Notes: a model not told the origin generated them from the sequence alone. A stretch of DNA of 64,000 bases from an uncultured Chitinophaga sp. (GCF_902168175.1 NZ_CABHOU010000076.1:186001-250000); one strand, 5' to 3'; positions 35,357 through 45,396 are shown, numbered from the stretch's first letter. Made by a program: numbers and translations.

Positions 35357-35574
35357 TTTATATTGAAACTCATGTGGCGCACACCTAAGCAATTAGTATG
35401 CCTCGCATGGGTTTATTTTTGAGGGCTAAATGAAGCAAATCAGTATATCTTTTTTGCTTTTTCAGGTACAGTATTATAAAATTCCCGCGAAACTTTGTAC
35501 CTTACCTGAACCATTAACGAAGACCTTCATCCATCCGCATCGTACCCACTATTTTTATCAACCAATTGCTAAGC

Positions 35575-36195
35575 ATGAACGGGAATTTGAGCACGCAGGC
35601 CTACTGGCGCCAGCTAAGGGAGGGAAATACCGATGCACTGTCCGCATTATACCAGCTACATTATGTGGGTCTTATCAACTATGGCGTAAAACTTACCGGC
35701 GACCGCGATCTTGCCAACGACAGCTTCACGGCCGTGTTGCTGGAACTCTGGGAAAAACGGAACACACTTCCCGATGTAACGAACATCCGCTCTTACCTCA
35801 TTACCTGCCTGCACCGCAAAATGCTCCATGAAATAGAATCGGGCAAAAGGCGCAATAATACCCATTTACAACTCAACCTCGACCAGGAAGCCGAATGGTC
35901 GCATGAGGACTACATACTTGCCATTGAAGGCAACGACGAATTGTCGCGCTGCCTTACCAAAGCCTTTCAGCAACTTACCCAGCGCCAGCAGCAGCTGTTG
36001 CGCATGAAGTTCTTCGATAACCTCGACTACGAACATATTGCCCTGGAGTGCGGCATTACCAAACGCACAGCCTATAATATTATATATGATGCGCTCAAAC
36101 AGCTGAAACAGGAGCTGAAGGGCCACGAACAGGCTATTGGTTTGCCCGTAAGCGAAATGTTACTGGCAGTGTCTTTACTGCTGATTTTCCAGTAG
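35575..36195 (+). CDS. ECF-type RNA polymerase sigma factor
   Basis: About 206 residues from ATG at 35575 (MNGNLSTQAYWRQLREGNTD); a TTG at 35566 is possible but unneeded. Region 2 is seen in ALSALYQLHYVGLINYGVKL and LANDSFTAVLLELWEKRNTL; region 4 in LTQRQQQLLRMKFFDNLDYE and HIALECGITKRTAYNIIYDA. The tail LPVSEMLLAVSLLLIF is hydrophobic, as in many Bacteroidota SusC-linked sigma factors. A FecR anti-sigma factor follows after 66 bases and then SusC with an STN domain, the complete trans-envelope signalling set. It should direct transcription of the downstream transporter. Confidence 0.95.
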   Translation: MNGNLSTQAYWRQLREGNTDALSALYQLHYVGLINYGVKLTGDRDLANDSFTAVLLELWEKRNTLPDVTNIRSYLITCLHRKMLHEIESGKRRNNTHLQLNLDQEAEWSHEDYILAIEGNDELSRCLTKAFQQLTQRQQQLLRMKFFDNLDYEHIALECGITKRTAYNIIYDALKQLKQELKGHEQAIGLPVSEMLLAVSLLLIFQ

Positions 36196-36261
36196 CTAAA
36201 AAAAGTTAAAAATTTCATAGTAAATCGTGGTCACTTCTTCCTCTATAGTGTAAAAGGGCGA

Positions 36262-37371
36262 ATGAACTACTTGCGGCACAAGGCGGAGGATCTGGTGATG
36301 GACGAATCGTTCCAGCAGTACTGTAGTGGCACCAATCCTCTTGCAGTAAGGTTTTGGGAGCAATGGCAGCAAGAGTACCCGGAGAAAAAAGAAGTAGTAC
36401 GTGTGGCCAGGTTATTATACCTGCAGCTGAATGGCGGGCTGGATGCGCAAGTATTTGCCAATCACCACCGGCAATTTACGGAGGCCATACAGGCTAAGGG
36501 GATTGAACCCGGAAGGCAGGCACCGGCCGCAAAAGTAATCAGGCCAAACGGCTGGAAGTGGTATGCAGGTAGTGTTGCAGCCGCGCTTACCCTCCTGATC
36601 GGATCGATGATATGGATGGAGCGTGGGGCAATAGATACAGCCGCCGTAGTGGATAAAAGGCCTGTATACGCCAGTAAAGCCGGGGAACGGAAGTCGTTTC
36701 AGCTGCCCGATGGCTCGAAAGTAGTACTGAATGCTGCCAGCACCCTGTGGCTGGAAGAGGGCTTTAACAGCGGTACACGTAAACTTACCCTCGAAGGCGA
36801 AGCCTTTTTCGATGTCGCACAAAATCCCTCGGCCCCCTTTGTGATACATACTGAAGAAATGGACATTACGGTACTCGGTACCGCCTTTAATGTAAGGGCT
36901 TATAAAGAAGACGAAACCAACGAAACATCACTTATAAATGGACGCGTGCGTGTTGATCTGCGCCGCGGACGGCAGGTATACTTAAAACCGAACGAAAAGC
37001 TTGTTATCAACGTCAGGAAACAACCAGAAGAATTACAAACAATATCAACCAAAAGGGCCGCTACGCAAAAGGCCGAAAGCAATTACTCGATTGCTCCTCT
37101 CACACACTTTCCACAAGACAGCGCAACTGTAGAACTATCATGGGTGGATAACCGATTGATATTTGCAGACGAAACATTCGAAGACATCGCCAGAAAACTG
37201 GAACGCTGGTACGACGTGAAGATCAGGTTTAACGCAGATGAACTGCGCGAATACCGCTTCACCGGCAATTTCAACAAAGAAACCCTGCAAAGGGTGTTGG
37301 AAGTTATGCAGCTTTCCAGGGGGTTCAACTTCAAATTTGAAGATGAAAAAACCGTGGTGTTAAATCCGTAA
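36262..37371 (+). CDS. FecR-family anti-sigma factor
   Basis: A 369-residue inner-membrane protein. The N-terminal cytoplasmic part (about 1-90) binds the sigma factor; one transmembrane helix lies at WYAGSVAAALTLLIGSMIWM (about 95-115). The periplasmic FecR domain includes SFQLPDGSKVVLNAASTLWL, LEGEAFFDVAQNPSAPFVIH and VLGTAFNVRAY, and the C-terminal DUF4974 domain has FEDIARKLERWYDVKIRF and YRFTGNFNKETLQRVLE, which contacts the transporter's STN domain. It sits between its sigma factor and SusC, as usual. Confidence 0.96.
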   Translation: MNYLRHKAEDLVMDESFQQYCSGTNPLAVRFWEQWQQEYPEKKEVVRVARLLYLQLNGGLDAQVFANHHRQFTEAIQAKGIEPGRQAPAAKVIRPNGWKWYAGSVAAALTLLIGSMIWMERGAIDTAAVVDKRPVYASKAGERKSFQLPDGSKVVLNAASTLWLEEGFNSGTRKLTLEGEAFFDVAQNPSAPFVIHTEEMDITVLGTAFNVRAYKEDETNETSLINGRVRVDLRRGRQVYLKPNEKLVINVRKQPEELQTISTKRAATQKAESNYSIAPLTHFPQDSATVELSWVDNRLIFADETFEDIARKLERWYDVKIRFNADELREYRFTGNFNKETLQRVLEVMQLSRGFNFKFEDEKTVVLNP

Positions 37372-37387
37372 CGATGGCGGAAAGGGG

Positions 37388-37450
37388 TGGTGACACACTT
37401 CAAGTTCGCGTCGTTAAAGAACATAAATGAAAAGAGGGAATGGTGACACA
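37388..37450 (+). repeat. Twice-repeated TGGTGACACA in the SusC leader
   Basis: TGGTGACACA at 37388-37397 and again at 37441-37450, 53 bases apart. The second copy is flanked by GAGGGA and TCCCCCC, which can pair so that the decamer is displayed in a loop. Both lie between fecR and susC. A related hairpin with loop core TTGGCGTCC is found before the SusC start at 63796. Confidence 0.55.
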
Positions 37451-37536
37451 TCCCCCCTTTAGTTAAAGTTATGGAAACAGGGTCCTGTTGACGCGGTAAC
37501 CTGTTCCTATTATTCACCTTAAACCTGTACGAAAGT

Positions 37537-40500
37537 ATGCAAAAATTCCAACTTCAGGGATGGAGAAAGGGTGCGCCCTGGATTCCTGTTAAAGTACTTA
37601 TGTTTATGAAACTGACCGCTATTCTTACGGTGTTTGCTTTCCTGCACGTAAGTGCCAAAAGCTACTCACAGGACGCGAAGATCTCATTGAAGCTGAACAG
37701 CGGGTCTGTTCAACAACTGTTCAGTGCGATCGAGAAAAAAACGTCTTACCGCTTTGTATTCAGTAATGATATTCTTCCCCGCAACTTCAGGGTGAGTATC
37801 GATGTGCAGAATACGGCAGTGTCGGAAGTGCTGAGTCATGCGCTCGATCGCTCTAATCTTGACTTTAAGATGCTGGAGAACGATATGATCGTGGTGGCCG
37901 ACCGCTTGTCTATCCGCCAGGTGGCGCGTGTAGAAGGCCGGGTAACGGATGCACAGGGTGAAGGACTGGAAGGGGTAAGCATTACCATCAAAGGCTCGAG
38001 TGGCGGCACTTTTAGCGGTGCTAAAGGTGTATTCGGCTTAAATGTGCCCAACAGCAATACGGAACTGGTATTCAGCTATGTAGGCCTCGAAACCCAGATA
38101 GTAGCGCTCAATGGCCGCAAAACGCTGGACGTGGTGATGAAAGGTGCCCGCCAACTGGAAGCGGTAACGGTGGTGAACACGGGTTTCCAACAGTTCAATA
38201 AAGAAAGGGCAACCGGTTCATTCGGTTATATTGATAAAGAACAACTGGCCCGCCCTACAACCAATATCGCCAGCCGTATTATTGGTACTACCGCGGGCGT
38301 GCAGGCTAAGCTGGACGTGAACGGCAACCCTACTTTTGAGATCCGTGGTAAATCGAGCCTTTACGCGGCTGCATCTCCGCTCGTAGTGGTGGATGGGTTT
38401 CCGATCAACGGTGATTTTAATACCATTAACCCGAATGATGTTGAGAGTATTACTATATTGAAAGATGCAGCTGCTGCTTCTATCTGGGGTGCCCGGTCAG
38501 CAAATGGTGTGATCGTGGTGGTAACTAAAAGAGGTTCCCGCAACACGCCGCTGCGCGTCGATTTCTCGGCTTTCACCAAAATGGGAGGCAAGTTTGATCT
38601 GGATTATGTAAACCCGCTTGCTTCTGCTGCCGAAACGGTGGATTATGAAACGCGTACCTTCAACAAGTGGAGCGCACGCACGAACCCGGGTACTATCAGT
38701 AATGCGGGCATGGCCTGGTCGTCGGCTACGGTGGCGCTTAACGAGGCCTACCTGGGTTATATCACTGCTGCCGAAAAAGACGCTATACTTGCGCAACTGA
38801 GCACGCAGGATAACCGCAAACAGATCAGGGATAACCTGCTCGCAGCGCCTAATACGCAACAGTATAACCTGAGCCTCTCTGGTTCTACCGGCCGCATGTC
38901 TAACATGTTATCGTTCATGTTTGAAGATAACCAGTCGAATTTCAAAGAAACCGGCTATCAGAAATACTTGCTTAACTTCCGCTCTGTGTCTAACATCACC
39001 AAATGGCTGGACTTCAGCCTGGGTGGTATGTTGCATTATAACAAGGCTGAAAATAATGGCGTAACGCTCGGTGATATACAAGGCCTTTCTCCATATGAGA
39101 TGTTGAAAAATCCCGATGGCTCGCTCACCAACATTCATCAATACTACATGCCGATCCTCAATCGCCTGGTGCCCACTGCACGGTTCCCGTATGCCGACTG
39201 GACTTACAATCCGTTGCAGGAAATCGCCAACCGAGATATTACGGCCACACAACTGAACGCGCGTGTTTTAGGCGGGCTTACGCTGAAGCTGCTGAAAGGC
39301 CTTACGCTCGACAGTAAAGTGCAGTACGAGATCTTCAATACTAATAACCGCGGTTACTATAATGAGAACACCTTTTATGTAAGGAATACCGTGAATACAG
39401 CCACTACCTGGAACCAGACAACTGGTTTACTGACGCCCAACCTGCCTAAAGGCGGTATCCTGTCGCAAAGCAGGAGTCGTGCACAGGCCTATAACTTCCG
39501 TAACTCTGTTAGCTACAACAACCGTTTTGCCCGCGAGCATGAGGTGAATTTCATTGCCGGTGTGGAAATCGCGAACCAGGTAACGGAAACTTTCGGTAAC
39601 CCGCTTACGTATGGTTACAACGACAATACGCTCACGTCGGGCATTTTCCCGAACGGCCCGGGTGGGACTTTTAAGACGATTCAGAACTGGCAGGGAAGCA
39701 ACCAGACATTCGCTTATTCAAACACGTTTAGCTATACCACGAACAGGTATTTCTCCTCCTTCGCCAACCTTGCTTACACCTTCCGCGATAAGTACACTGC
39801 TTCCGGCAGCTTCCGTACCGATGCTTCCAACATCATCTCCGATGATCCGAAGTACCGTTACTCTCCGTTCTGGTCGGGTGGTCTGGCCTGGCAGTTGCAC
39901 AGGGAAGACTTTATGGCCAGCGTACCATGGCTGAACCGCCTGAACCTGCGCACCACTTATGGTTACAATGGTAACGAAGACCGTTCTACTTCGTTCAAAC
40001 CTTTGATCTCGGTGGGCGCCACACCTAACGTTTATACGAATGATTATACCGCTACTATTTCCAGTTTCGGCAACCCTACTTTACGTTGGGAAAAAACAGC
40101 TACCTGGAACTTCGGGATCGATTACAGTATGCTGGGCAATAAGGTATTTGGTAAGATCGACCTGTATAACAAATACGGAAAAGACCAGATCGCACAGCTG
40201 ACCATACCGGCCGCAAACGGTACCACTACACAGAAACTGAACAATGCAGAGATCAGCAACCGTGGTATCGAACTGGAAATAGGCACACATCAAAAAATTA
40301 CGGACCGCATCAGCTGGCATGGTAACCTGAACTTCTCGTACAACAAGAACCGTATCGAAAAACTGTTCGTAGCTACTTATGCGGCATCTACCCTGTACAG
40401 CGGTGGTACCGGTGCTTATGTAGAAGGTGCGAACGCCAATGATATCTGGCGTTTCCAGTATGCCGGTATCGAGGATAACCAGCCGGTGGTATTGGGAGAT

Positions 40501-41061
40501 AAGGGAACATTGTACAACTTCGGTGCCTTTACGCCTGGCGATGGCCGCAACTACCTGTTGAACATGGGTACTACGGTAGCTCCATACACACTGGGTTTCA
40601 TGAACACGTTCCGGGTGTATGACTTCGATCTCTCTTTCATTCTTACCGGCAAGTTCGGGCATGTGTTCCAGCGCACAGGATTTAACTATCCGCCCACCTG
40701 GGGCAGCCGCGTATTGCCGAACAAAAAACTTTCTGAAGTGCTCAACGGAGATCCGCAGAAGATCGTGCCTTTACCGCTCAACGATGTCGAAGACCGTTAC
40801 TATTTCTGGGACCGTTTCCACCAGTACATGAGTTACCTGGTAGAAAATGCTTCGCACGTACGTATGCAGGAAGTGAACCTCACTTACAACCTGGACAGGG
40901 CTAAGCTGAACAAGATCCGTTTCCAGCAGGTACAGGTGTTTGCACAGGCTAATAACCTGTTCACTATTTACTCCAATAATGCGAAAGAAGATCCGGAATA
41001 CCCGGTGGGAACTATGCGTCCGCAGCCAACTATCACACTTGGTCTGAAAGCGAGCCTGTAA
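37537..41061 (+). CDS. SusC/RagA TonB-dependent transporter with STN signalling domain
   Basis: An 1174-residue outer-membrane transducer. Order: long basic start and signal (about 1-43, FAFLHVSAKSYSQ), STN domain (ISLKLNSGSVQQLFSAIEKK to MLENDMIVVADRLS, about 50-115) that talks to FecR, carboxypeptidase-like domain (VEGRVTDAQGEGLEGVSITI, from 129), plug (VVVDGFPINGDFNTINPNDV ... LKDAAAASIWGARSANGVIV) and barrel ending PTITLGLKASL. The start at 37537 is preceded by TTAAACCTGTACGAAAGTATG-like spacing (CTTAAAC...AGTATG) seen in the other FecR-linked SusC here. It imports an unknown substrate and triggers the ECF sigma factor. Confidence 0.96.
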   Translation: MQKFQLQGWRKGAPWIPVKVLMFMKLTAILTVFAFLHVSAKSYSQDAKISLKLNSGSVQQLFSAIEKKTSYRFVFSNDILPRNFRVSIDVQNTAVSEVLSHALDRSNLDFKMLENDMIVVADRLSIRQVARVEGRVTDAQGEGLEGVSITIKGSSGGTFSGAKGVFGLNVPNSNTELVFSYVGLETQIVALNGRKTLDVVMKGARQLEAVTVVNTGFQQFNKERATGSFGYIDKEQLARPTTNIASRIIGTTAGVQAKLDVNGNPTFEIRGKSSLYAAASPLVVVDGFPINGDFNTINPNDVESITILKDAAAASIWGARSANGVIVVVTKRGSRNTPLRVDFSAFTKMGGKFDLDYVNPLASAAETVDYETRTFNKWSARTNPGTISNAGMAWSSATVALNEAYLGYITAAEKDAILAQLSTQDNRKQIRDNLLAAPNTQQYNLSLSGSTGRMSNMLSFMFEDNQSNFKETGYQKYLLNFRSVSNITKWLDFSLGGMLHYNKAENNGVTLGDIQGLSPYEMLKNPDGSLTNIHQYYMPILNRLVPTARFPYADWTYNPLQEIANRDITATQLNARVLGGLTLKLLKGLTLDSKVQYEIFNTNNRGYYNENTFYVRNTVNTATTWNQTTGLLTPNLPKGGILSQSRSRAQAYNFRNSVSYNNRFAREHEVNFIAGVEIANQVTETFGNPLTYGYNDNTLTSGIFPNGPGGTFKTIQNWQGSNQTFAYSNTFSYTTNRYFSSFANLAYTFRDKYTASGSFRTDASNIISDDPKYRYSPFWSGGLAWQLHREDFMASVPWLNRLNLRTTYGYNGNEDRSTSFKPLISVGATPNVYTNDYTATISSFGNPTLRWEKTATWNFGIDYSMLGNKVFGKIDLYNKYGKDQIAQLTIPAANGTTTQKLNNAEISNRGIELEIGTHQKITDRISWHGNLNFSYNKNRIEKLFVATYAASTLYSGGTGAYVEGANANDIWRFQYAGIEDNQPVVLGDKGTLYNFGAFTPGDGRNYLLNMGTTVAPYTLGFMNTFRVYDFDLSFILTGKFGHVFQRTGFNYPPTWGSRVLPNKKLSEVLNGDPQKIVPLPLNDVEDRYYFWDRFHQYMSYLVENASHVRMQEVNLTYNLDRAKLNKIRFQQVQVFAQANNLFTIYSNNAKEDPEYPVGTMRPQPTITLGLKASL

Positions 41062-41092
41062 GATGAATTTTGGGATAATTAAAACAGCACAC

Positions 41093-42625
41093 ATGACTAA
41101 CAAATACCTTCATATATTCAAAGCCACGGTTGTATTGATAGCACTGAGCTTAACTTCCTGCGACAGCTTCCTGGCGGAGCGGCCCAGCAAGAACTCCTCA
41201 CTGGAAGTAAAAACCGCCAATCAGCTGGAAGCACTGCTGAATAATACGACTAGTTTTTACACCGAGGGCAATCGCACAGCCATACATAGCACCGACGACT
41301 ACGGCTTTTCAGCTGCAATGTATAAATCATCTGCCAGCCCATTTTCGATGGCCACCGTACAGTTTGCGACCTGGGATTATACGTACCTGCCGGACGATAC
41401 GCGGGAAGGCTTCTGGAGCACAGAGTACCGTAAAATATTCACCGCTAACATGGTATTGAGCCTTGTTGGCACCGTAGAAGGCACTGAAGCCCAGAAGGCT
41501 AACCTCACTGCCGACGCTCATTTTGTGCGTGCGTACAGTTATTTCCAGCTGGCCAGCACTTACTGCCTGCCCTTAAGCGATGCTACGAAAAACGAACCCG
41601 GTTTGCCCATTAAACTAAGCACCAGTTTCGAAGAAGATTTAAAAAGAGCACCACTCGCCGCCGTATACAAGCAAATCGAATCTGATTTGCTGGAAGCGCT
41701 GAAGATCCAGCTTCCATTGATGCAAGAGAACCGTGCCCGCCACTGGAGAGCGAGTAAGGCTGGCGTAAACGGCTTTGCCGCCCGTTATTATCTCACTATG
41801 AATAATTTGCCGGAAGCATTAAAATATGCAGAGGCTGCGTTAAGCGAATACAGCGTGCTGGTAGACTATAACACTGAAATGCGTTATGGCCGTACACAAA
41901 ACGTGGTGATCGACCCGGGTAAACCAGAGTCTAAAACCGTTACCCTGCAATACCCTTACACGCACGACAACCAGAGCGATTTAACGGATATGATCGGATG
42001 GAAGGAGTTCCTGTATTTCCGTATGCTGAACCATGAAAGCTGGTGGTACATTCCAAGCCAGTCGCTGTTGGGCCTGTATGACCAGGACCATGACCTGCGT
42101 TACCGCTACCATGTCGTTGAGAACTATTCTTACGACAGAGGCATGATCAACCCAAGCTTTGATTATCCCGGTTACATATTCTTCTTCAAAGACCGTTTGC
42201 CTTCTGGTCCTACGGTGGCAGAAATGCTGCTGATCAAGGCAGAAGTATTGGCGCGTACGAATAAACCGGGCGACGCTGCCACGACATTGAATCAATTACG
42301 CGCTAAACGTCTTACCCCGGGAGCCTGGGTAAACCTTACCGCCACTACGGCAGATGAGGCCATCAAACTGGTGCTGGAAGAGAGAAGAAGGGAGATGCCA
42401 TTTACCCAGCGCTGGCAGGACATCCGCCGTTACAACAATAACGACTACGCCGCTGACGATGTAACGCTCACCCGCGACTTCTATCCATACACCATTGCTG
42501 CCGTGCAAACGACGGAGGCCATTAAAACTTACACCTTACCGAAAGGTTCCCGCAGGTTTGCTGCGCCCATCCCCAGAACGGAGATGATTGCGAGCAATGA
42601 CGTGATAGAACAAAATACTTATTAA
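41093..42625 (+). CDS. SusD/RagB-family lipoprotein
   Basis: About 510 residues from ATG at 41093 (MTNKYLHIFKATVVLIALSL, lipobox LTSC with Cys23); ATG 41063 would add ten residues before the signal and is less likely. SusD marks are ADAHFVRAYSYFQLASTYCL, YAEAALSEYSVLVDYN, RMLNHESWWYIPSQSLLGLY, VAEMLLIKAEVLARTN and EERRREMPFTQRWQDIRRYN. It starts 31 bases after SusC and caps that channel on the outer surface. Confidence 0.95.
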   Translation: MTNKYLHIFKATVVLIALSLTSCDSFLAERPSKNSSLEVKTANQLEALLNNTTSFYTEGNRTAIHSTDDYGFSAAMYKSSASPFSMATVQFATWDYTYLPDDTREGFWSTEYRKIFTANMVLSLVGTVEGTEAQKANLTADAHFVRAYSYFQLASTYCLPLSDATKNEPGLPIKLSTSFEEDLKRAPLAAVYKQIESDLLEALKIQLPLMQENRARHWRASKAGVNGFAARYYLTMNNLPEALKYAEAALSEYSVLVDYNTEMRYGRTQNVVIDPGKPESKTVTLQYPYTHDNQSDLTDMIGWKEFLYFRMLNHESWWYIPSQSLLGLYDQDHDLRYRYHVVENYSYDRGMINPSFDYPGYIFFFKDRLPSGPTVAEMLLIKAEVLARTNKPGDAATTLNQLRAKRLTPGAWVNLTATTADEAIKLVLEERRREMPFTQRWQDIRRYNNNDYAADDVTLTRDFYPYTIAAVQTTEAIKTYTLPKGSRRFAAPIPRTEMIASNDVIEQNTY

Positions 42626-42671
42626 CCGGCTGCGGCGGTTTCCCATGCCGCCGCAGTTTAATTCCATTACA

Positions 42672-43727
42672 ATGAAACTATTTGTTTGCTGCCTGCTGGC
42701 AGGGCTGTGCGTACAAACAGCCTCCGCCCAGTCGTACACTATTTCCGGTAAACTGGAAGGGTTAAAGAACGATACCGTTTTTCTGGTAACCGCAGAGAAA
42801 CGTAACGGTCCGCGCGATACGGCTTTTACAATTGCAAAGAACGGGGCGTTCTCTTTTAAAGGGCAAACGAAGGAGGTGAAGATGACCACCCTGATGCCAA
42901 CCTCCCTGCGCTCAAGGAAGTTCTTTAATTTTTACCTGGAACCAGGAAAGATAAAGCTGGAAGGGGACCTGGAGAAAATGGATTACATCCGTGCAAATGG
43001 TACCTATAATAACGACCTGCAAACACAAAGCCGGCAGAAAGAGGAGAAACAATATGCACTGATGCAGCAATTCCGTGATGAGAAAAAGGCAGATGAAGCA
43101 TCACGTTTGTACGATGAGATATGGGCCGATAAACGCGACTTTATCCGCAAGCACCCTAAATCATATGTAAGCCTGATCAACCTGTGGGTGTTGCAATCGA
43201 GAGTGCCGCTGGACACCACTAAGGCCTTGTTCGCCCTGCTGCCGCCAAACTTAAAGCAAACGGATTATGGACAGCACATCAACGAACAACTCGTAGCCCG
43301 CGAACGTGTAAGGATCGGTAAAGAAGCGCCAGCATTTGAAGCGGTGGACGTAAACGGCAATAAACTCAGCCTGGCCTCCCTGCGCGGCAAGTACGTACTG
43401 CTCGACTTCTGGGCCAGTTGGTGTGTACCCTGCCGTGCCGAAAACCCACATGTGGTAGCGGCGTATGAGCAGTTTAAGGACAAGGGTTTCACTGTAGTGA
43501 GCGTGTCGTTAGACCACGACAAAGCGAAATGGATAGAGGCCATCGCGAAAGACCAGTTGAACTGGACACACATCTCTGAACTGAAGGCTTCACAGGAGCC
43601 GGTAGCGAAGTTGTATGGTATACAGGCCATTCCTGATAATTTCCTCGTAGCCCCCGATGGACGTATCGTGGCGGCGCAACTGAGAGGAGAAGTATTAAAA
43701 ACCACATTAGCACAATTCATAAAATAA
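42672..43727 (+). CDS. DUF4369/TlpA-type thiol-disulfide oxidoreductase
   Basis: About 351 residues from ATG at 42672 (MKLFVCCLLAGLCVQTASAQ, signal peptide); the upstream ATG at 42645 lies before the signal. The N-terminal DUF4369 domain (YTISGKLEGLKNDTVFLVTA, about 22-125) is followed by a helical linker and a C-terminal AhpC/TSA-Redoxin domain with the CxxC site in LLDFWASWCVPCRAENPHV. Such proteins reduce disulfides in the periplasm. Position directly after SusD in the ECF/FecR locus suggests service to the transported substrate, possibly Cys-containing peptides. Confidence 0.92.
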   Translation: MKLFVCCLLAGLCVQTASAQSYTISGKLEGLKNDTVFLVTAEKRNGPRDTAFTIAKNGAFSFKGQTKEVKMTTLMPTSLRSRKFFNFYLEPGKIKLEGDLEKMDYIRANGTYNNDLQTQSRQKEEKQYALMQQFRDEKKADEASRLYDEIWADKRDFIRKHPKSYVSLINLWVLQSRVPLDTTKALFALLPPNLKQTDYGQHINEQLVARERVRIGKEAPAFEAVDVNGNKLSLASLRGKYVLLDFWASWCVPCRAENPHVVAAYEQFKDKGFTVVSVSLDHDKAKWIEAIAKDQLNWTHISELKASQEPVAKLYGIQAIPDNFLVAPDGRIVAAQLRGEVLKTTLAQFIK

Positions 43728-43733
43728 TATTCC

Positions 43734-45245
43734 ATGAAAAAACTCACCATCATGCTGGCTGCGGCCTGCATATTCATTAGCAGCGTCCGCGCACAGGGCC
43801 CCAGGATAGAGAAACCCAAGGCTACCCCGGCTGAAATAGCGGAACTGAAAAAAGAGGTGGAAAAGGACTTTAAGAATACGCAGGCGCATAAAGATTACAT
43901 TTTTGCTGCGGGTGTAGAAAGCAAAGAACTGCAGGACCAATACGACGCCTGGATCGAAGCGAACCCTAAATCGATAGAAATTCCATTCGCTTATGCAGAA
44001 GGATTATATAACAAAGAATTACCTACCGCTAAGTCTTACCTGGAAAGGGTGGTAAAACTCGACCCGAAAAACGGCAAGGCTTACCAGATGTTGTGGATAG
44101 ATGCGGAAAGATGGGGCGACTTTGCCGGTGGCCGCGCTTACCTGAAGAAAGCTACAGAAGCCGATCCCAAGAGTGCCGATCATGCGTTTTACTACGCCAG
44201 TTCTTTCGAAGACGTAGATTCTGCCAAACACCACGACCTGATGCTGTCGATGCCCAACCGTTATCCTGGTACGGAAAGAGGTGCGCAGGCTTTGTACTGG
44301 CTGGCGCAGCGCTCGCTAAACCCAACCATCAAACTGAAGGTTTGGGAACTGGCCCGTAAGAAATACGACCCGGGAAAATCCAGCTGGACCTCCGGTGCCA
44401 TGACCACGTATTACAACTACCTGCTTACTACAAACGTGGCGAAGGCGCGGAAGCTGGCCGCTGATATGCTGGCCAATGACTCGCTGAAAAACAACAACTC
44501 CTGGAAGCAAAACAAACAGATTGCTGATATCATTCTCGCCGGCCGCGCACTGGAAAAAGCAGGTAAGTATGAAAAGGCATTACAGAAATTCAACACCGCA
44601 CCGCGTCAGCGATATGGCAATGCTAAAACGGTGTTGCTGAAAGACAGGGCCCGTATTGCCAATGCCTCAGGTAATCCTAAAGCGGCTTACGATAGCCTGG
44701 TGCTGAATTATGCCACAGATCCGACAGATGAGATATATGCACTGATGAAAACTTATGGCAGCAAACTGAAAAAAGATAATAAGGCGATCCAGGCCGATGT
44801 TTGGCAGCAACGTAAATCTACTTCGCAGCCTGCAACACCGTTCTCCCTGGCTAACTATACCGACAGTGGTAGAACTTCGCTGCCCGATCTGAAAGGTAAG
44901 GTGGTGCTGGTCACTTACTGGTTCCCCGGATGTGGCCCCTGCCGCGGCGAGTTCCCGCACTTCGAGGCGGTAGTACGCAAGTTCAGCAAAGACCAGTTGG
45001 CATATGTGGGTATAAACATAGCACATGAGCAGGACCCATACGTTGTGCCATTCATGACGCAAAGCGGTTACTCGTTCAATCCTGTTCGGGATGAACCGGA
45101 AAAACGCGGTAACCTTAAAGCGATCGGTGCGCCCACCAATTACCTGATCGATAAAGAAGGTAATATCGTATTCTCTAACTTCCGCACAGATGAACATAAT
45201 CATCGCACGCTGGAGTTGATGATCTCCGAATTACTTGATAAATAA
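43734..45245 (+). CDS. TlpA-family thioredoxin-fold protein with TPR-like repeats
   Basis: A 503-residue exported protein (signal MKKLTIMLAAACIFISSVRA). Residues 25-350 are TPR-like helical repeats (YAEGLYNKELPTAKSYLERV, KAYQMLWIDAERWGDFAGGR, AGRALEKAGKYEKALQKFNT). The C-terminal 140 residues are a TlpA/thioredoxin domain with active site TYWFPGCGPCRGEFPHFEAV and the cis-Pro region IGAPTNYLIDKEGNI. It starts 6 bases after the DUF4369 protein and ends the operon at a strong terminator. The TPR part may bind protein partners; that is inference. Confidence 0.9.
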   Translation: MKKLTIMLAAACIFISSVRAQGPRIEKPKATPAEIAELKKEVEKDFKNTQAHKDYIFAAGVESKELQDQYDAWIEANPKSIEIPFAYAEGLYNKELPTAKSYLERVVKLDPKNGKAYQMLWIDAERWGDFAGGRAYLKKATEADPKSADHAFYYASSFEDVDSAKHHDLMLSMPNRYPGTERGAQALYWLAQRSLNPTIKLKVWELARKKYDPGKSSWTSGAMTTYYNYLLTTNVAKARKLAADMLANDSLKNNNSWKQNKQIADIILAGRALEKAGKYEKALQKFNTAPRQRYGNAKTVLLKDRARIANASGNPKAAYDSLVLNYATDPTDEIYALMKTYGSKLKKDNKAIQADVWQQRKSTSQPATPFSLANYTDSGRTSLPDLKGKVVLVTYWFPGCGPCRGEFPHFEAVVRKFSKDQLAYVGINIAHEQDPYVVPFMTQSGYSFNPVRDEPEKRGNLKAIGAPTNYLIDKEGNIVFSNFRTDEHNHRTLELMISELLDK

Positions 45246-45251
45246 TACCCG

Positions 45252-45283
45252 AAGGGCGGCCGGAAAACGGCCGCCCTTTTTTT
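45252..45283 (+). terminator. Rho-independent terminator of the SusCD-TlpA operon
   Basis: Perfect 11-bp stem AAGGGCGGCCG (45252-45262) with CGGCCGCCCTT (45268-45278), 5-base loop, then a run of seven T in total. It starts 6 bases after the stop at 45245. Confidence 0.93.
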
Positions 45284-45380
45284 GTTCCTGCAGCGCTGTA
45301 TGGCGCGCGTGTGCGATCAACTACCTGTATTTCTTCACAACGGCACATAGGGCTGCCTGGCCGGCAAATGACGCTCCGGG

Positions 45381-45396
45381 TGCAGGTTAACCTGCA
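45381..45396. promoter_or_regulatory. 16-bp perfect palindrome upstream of the M1 peptidase gene
   Basis: TGCAGGTTAACCTGCA, 105 bases before the start at 45502. Possible operator of a dimeric regulator; no promoter consensus is clear nearby. Confidence 0.4.
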
